Assembly: GCA_035653595.1 (NCBI GenBank)
Contig: DASRBO010000018.1
Location: 1 to 15,269, forward strand
Length of the DNA: 15,269 bases
Source: DASRBO01 sp035653595
GTDB taxonomy: Bacteria > Actinomycetota > Acidimicrobiia > Acidimicrobiales > JAJPHE01
Direction of reading: 5' to 3'
Shown here one piece after another: positions 8,944-14,953 of this stretch; position 1 is the stretch's first letter, and every line of letters begins with the position of its first letter. A model generated the notes under the pieces. It searched no databases. It was not told the origin of the DNA and saw only the letters and a program-made list of their open reading frames with translations. A program made the position numbers and the translations under genes.

Positions 8944-10344
8944 GTGGCCAAGTTACTGGCGGGGAGCCAGGATTGGTCGGTGCGGTCGGCGACGGCTGGG
9001 GGGCAGGGTCTGGTACTCGGCCGCAGCCCCGGGGGCTGGGTCAGGGCGGGGCCGGAGGAGGCCGTCCTCGTGCTGGGCCCGCCCCGCTCGGGCAAGACGT
9101 CGGCGGTGGTGGTGCCCAACGTCCTGGCCGCCTCGGGACCGGTGCTGTCCACCTCCACCAAGCCCGACGTGCTGGCTGCGACCGTGGCCGCCCGGTCGCG
9201 CGTCGGACGCTGCTTCGTCTACGACCCCACCGGGGTGGTCGGCCCCCACCCCGAGGCCGAGCCCCTGCGATGGTCGCCGGTGGCGGCGGCCCAGGACTGG
9301 GACCGGGCCCTCACCATGACCGCCGCCATGGTCGGCGCCGCCCGCCCGGCCCGGGGGGTCGAGGAGGCCACCCACTGGACCGAGAGGGCCGGGGCGCTGC
9401 TCGCCCCCCTGCTGCACGCCGCCCACCTCGGCGGTCTGGACATGCGCCAGCTCCTGTCCTGGGTCAACCGCCGCCAGGCCGCCCCGGCGGTGGAGATCCT
9501 CGCCGGTGCCGGCGAGCCCGCCGCCCTGGCCTGCGACCTGCTGAGCGGGATCATCTCCTCCGAGGACCGCGAGCTGTCGGCGATCTGGAGCACCGCCTCG
9601 GGGGTGCTGTCCGCCTACCGCTCGGAGGCCGCCCTCGCCTCCACCGACCAGCCCAACTTCGACCCCGCCGCCCTGGTGGAGTCGGCCGACACGGTCTATG
9701 TGTGCGCCCCCGGCCAGCACCAGGCGGCGGTGGCCCCGCTGGTGGTCGGCCTGGTCGACTCGGTGCGGGCCGCCCGCTACCAGGCCGCCGTGGCGGGGGG
9801 CGACGCCCCTGCGCTGTTGCTGATGCTGGACGAGGCGGCCAACATCGCCCCCCTGCCGCAGCTGCCGGCGATGGTCAGCGAGGGCGGGGGCCAGGGTCTG
9901 CTGACCACGGTGTGCCTGCAGGACCTGTCCCAGGCCCGATCCCGATGGGGGGCGGCGGCCGACGGCTTCCTCACCCTGTTCGGCACCAAGTTGCTGCTGG
10001 CGGGCATCGCCGACACCCGCACCCTGGCGGCGGTGTCGGCCCTGGCCGGGGACACCGACGTGGCGGTGAGCTCGACCACCTCGGCGGGGTGGCGCCGGCG
10101 GCGCTCCCGCACCTGGGCCTCGCGGCGCCAGCCGGTGCTGGCGGTGGACGAGATCCGGGCCGGCCAACCCGGCTGCGCCCTGGTGATGCAGGGGGACCGC
10201 CCGCCGGGCTGGGTGGGGCTGACGCCGTGGTATCGCGACCGCCACTGGCAGGCGCTGGCCGACCCGACCCGGACGGCGGCGCTGGGCCGGGCCCGGGGCG
10301 CCGGGCTGGCGCGGCCCGACGCGTCGCGCTCGCTGGAGCGGTAG
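8944..10344 (+). CDS. Type IV coupling protein-like ATPase (TraD/TraG/VirD4 family), no membrane segment
   Basis: Seen: 466 residues with Walker A GPPRSGKT (45-52), then VVVPNVLAASGPVLSTSTKPDVLAAT, a block typical of TraG/VirD4 proteins in which the nucleic acid pump is followed by the STxKxD element; Walker B LLLMLDEAANI with D296 and E297; and QDLSQARSRWG followed by LFGTKLLLAGI, matching the QSLSQL and KxxL blocks of the family's C-terminal half. Known: T4CPs bring relaxase-bound DNA to a type IV channel, usually as membrane hexamers of 600-700 residues. Here the protein starts about 40 residues before the Walker A motif and has no transmembrane helices. GTG 8944 is the only plausible start in the frame; GGCGGG lies 5 nt before it. 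It is divergent from the acyl-CoA synthetase gene, 61 bp away. A relaxase lies 1.8 kb downstream on the other strand. Confidence 0.85.
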   Translation: MAKLLAGSQDWSVRSATAGGQGLVLGRSPGGWVRAGPEEAVLVLGPPRSGKTSAVVVPNVLAASGPVLSTSTKPDVLAATVAARSRVGRCFVYDPTGVVGPHPEAEPLRWSPVAAAQDWDRALTMTAAMVGAARPARGVEEATHWTERAGALLAPLLHAAHLGGLDMRQLLSWVNRRQAAPAVEILAGAGEPAALACDLLSGIISSEDRELSAIWSTASGVLSAYRSEAALASTDQPNFDPAALVESADTVYVCAPGQHQAAVAPLVVGLVDSVRAARYQAAVAGGDAPALLLMLDEAANIAPLPQLPAMVSEGGGQGLLTTVCLQDLSQARSRWGAAADGFLTLFGTKLLLAGIADTRTLAAVSALAGDTDVAVSSTTSAGWRRRRSRTWASRRQPVLAVDEIRAGQPGCALVMQGDRPPGWVGLTPWYRDRHWQALADPTRTAALGRARGAGLARPDASRSLER

Positions 10345-10366
10345 CGGGCCCCGGATGGGCCGATGG

Positions 10367-10372
10367 TTAGAT
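10367..10372 (+). promoter_or_regulatory. Possible -10 (TTAGAT) for a leaderless 81-aa gene
   Basis: TTAGAT ends 6 nt before ATG 10379, the spacing expected when transcription starts at the A of the start codon. No good Shine-Dalgarno is present and no -35 is recognisable. Confidence 0.3.
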
Positions 10373-10378
10373 AGGCCG

Positions 10379-10624
10379 ATGGTCGACCGGGACGGCACCC
10401 GCATCTCCCCCGGCGACGCCGTCATCTACCGCCCCCACGGCGCCCCGGTCGAAGCTGGCCGCGGCGCCCGGGTGGTGGCCGAGCGGCCGGGCAACCGCTA
10501 CCTCATCCAGACCGACGTCGTGTTCGATCCCGAGCCGCCGGTGGAGGTCGACGGGTCGGACCTGACCTTCGTCGGCGAGATCGTCCACCAGAGCGGGGCG
10601 GAGTGGCTGGAGGAGGAGGTCTGA
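10379..10624 (+). CDS. Hypothetical small acidic protein (81 aa)
   Basis: I do not recognise this family. Seen: from ATG 10379 the protein starts MVDRDGTRISPGDAVIYRP, followed by alternating strands (GARVVAERPGNRYLIQTDVVFD, then VEVDGSDLTFVGEIV) and an acidic end EWLEEEV. The pattern resembles a small SH3/KOW-like beta barrel with SPGDAVIYRP as the opening strand, but that is only a fold guess. It has no Cys, signal peptide or membrane helix. It begins 35 bp after the coupling ATPase stop on the same strand and may be in its operon or driven by its own leaderless promoter. An upstream in-frame ATG (10355) would add MGRWLDRP but has no ribosome-binding site. It converges with the MoaD-like gene. 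Confidence 0.65.
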   Translation: MVDRDGTRISPGDAVIYRPHGAPVEAGRGARVVAERPGNRYLIQTDVVFDPEPPVEVDGSDLTFVGEIVHQSGAEWLEEEV

Positions 10625-10650
10625 CTTCCCGCTGATCCGTGGCCGCCGGG

Positions 10651-10671
10651 TGGCCGGTCAGCCGCCGGCCA
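10651..10671. terminator. Inverted repeat between convergent genes
   Basis: TGGCCGG (10651-10657) pairs with CCGGCCA (10665-10671) around a 7-nt loop that contains the stop codon of the MoaD-like gene. It lies 27 bp after the stop of the 81-aa gene on the other strand, so it could stop transcription from both sides. There is no T-run. Confidence 0.4.
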
Positions 10672-10954
10672 TCGCCCCCAGGACGATGAAGGGCTCCTCC
10701 CCGTTCTGCACCCGGTCCGGCAGGGGATGCTCGGGCGGATCGTGGGACAGGTCCTCCTCGCAGGCGAAGAAGCGCACGAAGGGGCGCCGGCGCATGGTGG
10801 TCTGGTCGCGGATCGTGCCCCGCAGCTCCGGGTAGCGGTCCTCGAGGGCGTCGAGGACCGCCGCCGTGGTGACGAGGCCGTCGAGGTCGAGGTGCACCTC
10901 CCCCTGGACCTGGGCCAGGGTGCGCAGGTGGGCCGGCAGCACCACCCGTATCAC
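10658..10954 (-). CDS. MoaD/ThiS-family beta-grasp protein with C-terminal Gly-Gly
   Basis: Seen: 98 residues from GTG 10954 (VIRVVLPAHLRTLAQV), ALEDRYPELRGTIRD in the helix, RPFVRFFACEEDLSH, and the end FIVLGAMAGG. The hydrophobic strand followed by a terminal Gly-Gly is the mark of MoaD/ThiS ubiquitin-like sulfur carriers, whose C-terminus is adenylated by a ThiF/MoeB-type enzyme and made into a thiocarboxylate. The GTG overlaps the TGA of the upstream beta-propeller gene as GTGA and has no own ribosome-binding site, so translation depends on that gene. A longer reading with starts farther upstream would run inside the propeller gene and is not needed. No E1-like partner, thiG or moaE is in the window, so neither thiamine nor molybdopterin synthesis is shown. 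I recall this propeller-plus-MoaD pairing in other actinobacteria. Confidence 0.82.
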   Translation of the reverse strand: MIRVVLPAHLRTLAQVQGEVHLDLDGLVTTAAVLDALEDRYPELRGTIRDQTTMRRRPFVRFFACEEDLSHDPPEHPLPDRVQNGEEPFIVLGAMAGG

Positions 10955-12066
10955 GCCAGCGTCTGGGCCTCGACCGACAGCACCGGCGGCAGGTTCTTGA
11001 CCACCGCGGTCCAGCTGTCGCCCTCGTCCGCCGAGGCGTACACCTGTCCACCGGTGGTCCCGAAGTAGAGCCCGCACGGATCGAGGGAGTCCACCGCCAT
11101 GGAGTCCCGCAGCACGTTGACGTAGCAGTTGCGCTGGGGAAGGCCCTTGGTCAGCGGCTCCCACTCCCCTCCCCCGGTCCTGCTGCGGTAGACGCGCAGC
11201 CGCCCGTCCAGGGGGAAGTGCTCCGAGTCGCTCTTGATCGGCACCACGTAGACCGTCTCGGGGTCATGGGCGTGCACATCGATGGGGAAGCCGAAGTCGG
11301 TGGGCAGGTTGCCGCTGATCTCCCGCCACGAGTCGGCGCCGTCGTCGCTGCGCATCACGTCCCAGTGCTTCTGCATGAACAGCACGTCCGGGCGCGACGG
11401 GTGCAGGGCTATGCGGTGCACGCAGTGGCCCACCTCGGCGTCCGGATCCGGGATCTGGGCCGAGTGCAGACCCTTGTTTGCGGGCGTCCAGCTGGCGCCG
11501 CCGTCGTCGGTGCGGAAGACCCCGGCCGCCGATATGGCCACCCACATCCGCTGCTCGTTGGAGGGATCGATGACGATGGTGTGCAGGCACATGCCGCCGG
11601 CGCCCGGCTGCCACGAAGGCCCGGTGCCGTGGCCGCGCAAGCCGGCCAGCTCGGTCCACTGACCGCCGCCGTCGGTCGACTTGAACAGGGCGGCGTCCTC
11701 GACGCCGGCGTAGACGGTGTCGGGATCCGACAGCGACGGCTCGAGGTGCCACACCCGGGCGAACTCCCACGGGTGCGGCGTCCCGTCGTACCACTGGTGC
11801 GTTCCGGGGACCCCTTCGTAGTCGAAGTGGTTGCCCACCGGGGTCCAGCTCTTCCCGCCGTCGTCCGAGCGCTGGATGAGCTGCCCGAACCATGACGTGC
11901 TCTGCGAGGCGTAGATGCGCTGGGGGTCAACCGGTGACCCCTTGAGGTGGTAGATCTCCCAGCCGGCGAAGTGGGGCCCGTCGACCTTCCACCTGCCGCG
12001 CTGGGCGTCGGCGGTGAGGACGAAGGCGCCCTTGCGCGTACCGACCAGCAGGCGGACCCCGCTCAC
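10951..12066 (-). CDS. Asp-box (BNR) beta-propeller protein, often annotated exo-alpha-sialidase
   Basis: Seen: 371 residues from GTG 12066 (VSGVRLLVGTRKGAFVLTAD) with six Asp-box-like turns: SDDGGKSWTPV, STDGGGQWTEL, TDDGGASWTPA, SDDGADSWREI, SRTGGGEWEPL and SADEGDSWTAV, evenly spaced as in a propeller. Known: Asp boxes lie on the edge of the fold, not in the active site, and occur in sialidases, Vps10 and many unrelated propellers. No FRIP arginine motif and no signal peptide are visible, so a sialidase role is not supported and a cytoplasmic place is likely. The start has no well-spaced ribosome-binding site of its own; it overlaps the stop of a 13-codon leader ORF (GTGA). Its TGA overlaps the GTG of the MoaD-like gene in the same way. 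The product may act with that beta-grasp protein. Confidence 0.88.
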   Translation of the reverse strand: MSGVRLLVGTRKGAFVLTADAQRGRWKVDGPHFAGWEIYHLKGSPVDPQRIYASQSTSWFGQLIQRSDDGGKSWTPVGNHFDYEGVPGTHQWYDGTPHPWEFARVWHLEPSLSDPDTVYAGVEDAALFKSTDGGGQWTELAGLRGHGTGPSWQPGAGGMCLHTIVIDPSNEQRMWVAISAAGVFRTDDGGASWTPANKGLHSAQIPDPDAEVGHCVHRIALHPSRPDVLFMQKHWDVMRSDDGADSWREISGNLPTDFGFPIDVHAHDPETVYVVPIKSDSEHFPLDGRLRVYRSRTGGGEWEPLTKGLPQRNCYVNVLRDSMAVDSLDPCGLYFGTTGGQVYASADEGDSWTAVVKNLPPVLSVEAQTLA

Positions 12067-12104
12067 CTCGCCACCGACCCGGTTCCAGGACCGCTCCGGT
12101 GCAT
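12063..12104 (-). CDS. 13-codon leader ORF coupled to the beta-propeller gene
   Basis: On the minus strand ATG 12104 opens MHRSGPGTGSVAR and stops at TGA (12065-12063), which overlaps the propeller GTG (12066-12064) as GTGA. AGGAGGAG (12110-12117) sits 5 nt before the ATG and is the strongest ribosome-binding site in this part, while the propeller start has none at a good distance. Inference: ribosomes load here and reinitiate on the propeller gene. The peptide has no run of one amino acid that would suggest attenuation. A sequencing frameshift joining it to the propeller is possible but not needed, since the propeller N-terminus already begins at its first strand. Confidence 0.5.
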   Translation of the reverse strand: MHRSGPGTGSVAR

Positions 12105-12109
12105 GGCGC

Positions 12110-12117
12110 CTCCTCCT
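12110..12117 (-). promoter_or_regulatory. Shine-Dalgarno AGGAGGAG of the leader ORF
   Basis: AGGAGGAG on the minus strand is spaced 5 nt from ATG 12104 and lies 19 nt after the relaxase TAG. It is likely the ribosome entry point for the leader, propeller and MoaD-like cistrons. Confidence 0.6.
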
Positions 12118-12135
12118 GTAGCCGACCAGCGAACC

Positions 12136-14877
12136 CTAGAGGGCTCGCCCCCGACCGGCGAGCGCTGCCCGCTCCAGCCCCAGGCGGTGGCTGCGCCCCG
12201 GCGGCGGCCGACCGAGCAGCCGGCCCACCGAGGCCAGCTCGCGCTCGGCCTCGCCCCGCTCGATGCCCTGCAGCGGCGCCATGTCCGCCCGCCGGGCCAG
12301 CGGGCGGCGGGTGTCCTCGATGCCCCAGCGCTCGCGGTACGCCTCGGACCGGGCGGCGGCCCGGCGCCACAGGGCCCGCCCGCCCCGGTCCTCCGGGGGC
12401 GGCCCCAGGGCGCCCATCAGGTAAGGCGGCGGGTCGAGCTCGGCCGCCCGGCCCAGCGCCCCCCACCGCTCGGACACCGACGAGGCCAGGCCGGCCAGCT
12501 CGGCGAGCTCCGCCGCATGCTCGCCCACCCAGCCGGAGCGGGCCTCGACGGCCGGAGCCAGGCCGGCCACCCGTTCCTCGACCGAGGCCAGGCGCGCCTC
12601 CCACCGGGCCCGCTCGGGAGCGCCCGGCTCGAGGCGGCCGAGGGCCGTCAGACACGAGCGGCGCTCGTCGTCGAGGCGGCCCAGGGCGGGCTGGGGGTCG
12701 GGGGGCGCAGGGCCCAGGGCGGCGCCGAGGGCGCCCAGCCTGGTGTGCAGCTCGGCCAGGCTGGCGCCGGGGCCGGGCCCGGTCAGCCCCTCCCGGCCGG
12801 CCACGGCGGGGCCCAGGCGGCCGATGACGGGGGTCACCCCGGGCTCGCCGGTTATGCGGGCCACGGCGTAGAACGAGATGGGACCGGCGTCGACCGTCCC
12901 CTCCAGACAGGCCGGGTCGCCCAGCACCAGCAGCCGGTCGGCCCCGGCGCCCCGGGCCCGGTAGGGGGTGCGGGCCCCCTGGCCGCCGGCCACCCCCGCC
13001 CGGCGGTCGAGGTCCTCGATGTCGCTGCGGCGCACGGCGACCATCACCGCCCGCTCGCCCCGGCGACAGGCCCGGTGCCAGTCCTCCACCAGGGCCGCCC
13101 GGGCGGCGTCGGACGTGTCGGCGAGATTGAGCCGCCCCAGGCGCACCGGGCCGGCCGCCGGCCCTGCGGCCCTCGGGCCGGCCGGCGCCGGCGCCAGGGA
13201 CGGTCGGTCCCTCCCGACGGCGGGCCGGTCGAGACCCAGCTCGGGACGGCAGGCGAGGGCCCGCCACAGGCCGCCGGCGTCGTCACGCTGCAGCGGGCGG
13301 CTGTCGCCCACCAGGACCAGCGACGTCCCGCCGGCGCCGCCGAGGGCGTCGATGACCGGGCCGGGCAGCACCGCCTCGGCCCCGGCCACCACCAGCACGC
13401 CCCCCGCCGGCGGGCGGGTTACGGGACGGGGGGCCCGGCCCGCCGGCTCCGCCTCGCCCAGGGGGCGGGAGTACCAGGCCCGGTCGACGGCCACCTCGAT
13501 GCCGGTGGCGGCCTCCAGCTCGGACGCCGACCGGCGGTCGGGGGCGACGGCGATCACCGGGCGCCCGGACGCCGTCCAGTGCCGGGTGGCGGCGTCGAGA
13601 GCCTGGTGGCGACCCTGGCCGGGCGGGGCGTCGAGGACCAGGAGCCGCCCGTCCCGTCCGGCGGGCCCGGCGGCGGACAGCGCCGCTGTCTCCACCTGGC
13701 GCCGCATGGCCGTGGACCAGCGCTGCTGGTCGGTGCCGACCGGCACCAGGCCCCGGCCGGTCCGCATGACGTCGCGGGTCCTGGGCGGGCCGGGCGCGGC
13801 GGGCACGGCAGCAGTCGAGGCCAGCACGGCGTCGGCCAGCGCCTCGGCCCCGGCCACGGTGATCGACGGGTGTACGGCGGCGGCCGCCTCGAGCACGTCG
13901 CGGCGGGAGAAGCTGCTCACCCGGCCCAGCCGCTCGAGCACGGCGCCGGGGTCCGGGGACACGGCCGGCCCCGGTGGGCGGGGCTCGGGCCCCAGCCGGG
14001 CCAGCCGGCCGGGCTCGGCCGGGTCGAAGCCGGCGGCCTCGGCCCGCTCCCACCAGAGGGGCGTGAGCCGGTCAGCGTCGAGGCCTTGGTGGCGGGCGGG
14101 CCGGTCGACCAGGGCGGCGATGGAGGCGGAGCGGGCGCTGCGCCCGCCGTGGGCTTGCATCCCCCGGGCCACCGCCGCTCGCCCGGTGGAGAACACGGTC
14201 ACCAGGCGGGGATCGATGCCCGCCACCTGGGCGCTGCCCCACCGCACCGGGGACCACCCCAGGCCCAGGCGGCGGGTCAGCTCCCAGCGCAGCTCGGCCT
14301 GGTAGAGGGCGGCGGCGGTGTCGGCCTGGCCGGCCAGGGCGGGGCGGTCGAGGGCCGACCACCGGCCCCCCTCGGAAGGGGCGGCGTTGAGCAGGAGCAG
14401 GTGGGTGTGCAGATGGGGGTCGGCCCGCCGGCTCACCCGGTGGTCGAAGGCCGCCGCCGCCACGCCCCGGGCCGGGGCGGGACCGGGCCGCACCAGGGCG
14501 GCGTGGCGCTCGAGGTAGGCCACGGTGGAGGCCAGGGCGGCCGCGCCCGCCTCCTCTATCTGGAGACGCACCGGCCCCTCGGCCAGGGCCCACAGCACCG
14601 AAAGCGACTTGGGGGCGGCCAGGGTTATCTCGTAGGCGGCCACCCGCACCGGGCGCACCCCGAGGCGCTCCCCGCTGCCCGGGCGTCGGCCCGCCATCAG
14701 CTCCCGCAGCACCTCGGCCTCGACGACCACGGGCCGCGCCGTCGAGGCGGGATCGGACCCCGCCAGACCGAGGGCGGCGGGGGCCCGGCCCAGCCACCGC
14801 CCGGCCGGCTCCAGCCCGGCCGCCACCGGGCCCAGGTAGTAGTCCTCCCGCCCCGGTCCCAGGGTGCCCAGCCTCAT
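12136..14877 (-). CDS. MobF-type (TrwC/TraI-like) relaxase with degenerate helicase region
   Basis: MobF relaxases nick one DNA strand at oriT through a Tyr and stay bound to its 5' end. Seen: 913 residues; Tyr pair Y13-Y14 (REDYYLGP); TLAAPKSLSVLW (85-96), the usual SAPKS block; and the metal His triad H146 (FDHRVSR), H157 and H159 (HLHTH). A second half looks like a RecD-type helicase, but its Walker A reads APPGQGRHQ (near 415-425), with Arg for the catalytic Lys and His for Thr; the Walker B place reads VVAGAEAVL; motif III is recognisable as LVLVGDSRPLQ. The C-terminus has ALWRRAAARSEAYRERWGI (about 830-850), common in actinobacterial relaxases. The second Tyr pair usual in TraI/TrwC is absent. 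ATG 14877 has no ribosome-binding site and is probably leaderless. It lies 69 bp upstream of the propeller gene on the same strand. Confidence 0.88.
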   Translation of the reverse strand: MRLGTLGPGREDYYLGPVAAGLEPAGRWLGRAPAALGLAGSDPASTARPVVVEAEVLRELMAGRRPGSGERLGVRPVRVAAYEITLAAPKSLSVLWALAEGPVRLQIEEAGAAALASTVAYLERHAALVRPGPAPARGVAAAAFDHRVSRRADPHLHTHLLLLNAAPSEGGRWSALDRPALAGQADTAAALYQAELRWELTRRLGLGWSPVRWGSAQVAGIDPRLVTVFSTGRAAVARGMQAHGGRSARSASIAALVDRPARHQGLDADRLTPLWWERAEAAGFDPAEPGRLARLGPEPRPPGPAVSPDPGAVLERLGRVSSFSRRDVLEAAAAVHPSITVAGAEALADAVLASTAAVPAAPGPPRTRDVMRTGRGLVPVGTDQQRWSTAMRRQVETAALSAAGPAGRDGRLLVLDAPPGQGRHQALDAATRHWTASGRPVIAVAPDRRSASELEAATGIEVAVDRAWYSRPLGEAEPAGRAPRPVTRPPAGGVLVVAGAEAVLPGPVIDALGGAGGTSLVLVGDSRPLQRDDAGGLWRALACRPELGLDRPAVGRDRPSLAPAPAGPRAAGPAAGPVRLGRLNLADTSDAARAALVEDWHRACRRGERAVMVAVRRSDIEDLDRRAGVAGGQGARTPYRARGAGADRLLVLGDPACLEGTVDAGPISFYAVARITGEPGVTPVIGRLGPAVAGREGLTGPGPGASLAELHTRLGALGAALGPAPPDPQPALGRLDDERRSCLTALGRLEPGAPERARWEARLASVEERVAGLAPAVEARSGWVGEHAAELAELAGLASSVSERWGALGRAAELDPPPYLMGALGPPPEDRGGRALWRRAAARSEAYRERWGIEDTRRPLARRADMAPLQGIERGEAERELASVGRLLGRPPPGRSHRLGLERAALAGRGRAL

Positions 14878-14953
14878 ATGTTATTTCATGCTATTTCATG
14901 TTGATCGGTGCCATCCACCCCACTGTCAGAGGTCGGCCGTAGCCTCAGGCGCG
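14878..14953. promoter_or_regulatory. Divergent promoter region with 10-bp-period direct repeat
   Basis: The 76 bp between the relaxase and the exonuclease hold an AT-rich island. TATTTCATG occurs at 14882-14890 and again at 14892-14900, exactly one helical turn apart, and a partial third ATG-ended copy ends at 14880. For the plus strand, TAGCCT (14940-14945) lies 8 nt before GTG 14954 and may be a leaderless -10. For the minus strand, TAGCAT (14889-14894) lies 11 nt upstream of ATG 14877 and may serve as its -10, overlapping the repeats. Inference: an operator for a regulator that binds direct repeats on one face of the helix, such as a BldC or excisionase-like protein. Confidence 0.5.

Noticed and set aside
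6942..10370. Very long plus-strand open frame (over 1100 codons)
   Set aside because: It is antisense to the acyl-CoA synthetase and out of frame with the coupling ATPase. It stays open only because stop codons are rare at this GC content; its protein is low-complexity Gly/Arg/Pro/His.
10658..10954. ThiS acting with the thiC of this window
   Set aside because: The protein is longer and more divergent than ThiS, lies 8 kb from thiC, and has no thiG or thiF neighbour. It is coupled to a propeller gene instead.
11947..14904. Long plus-strand open frame opposite the relaxase
   Set aside because: The minus strand encodes clear relaxase motifs, while this frame gives a Gly/Pro/Gln-rich translation with no motif.
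14878..14953. oriT/nic site next to the relaxase
   Set aside because: Only a 4-bp inverted repeat (GGTG/CACC, 14907-14919) is visible and no known MobF nic sequence could be recognised. It is not excluded but not supported.
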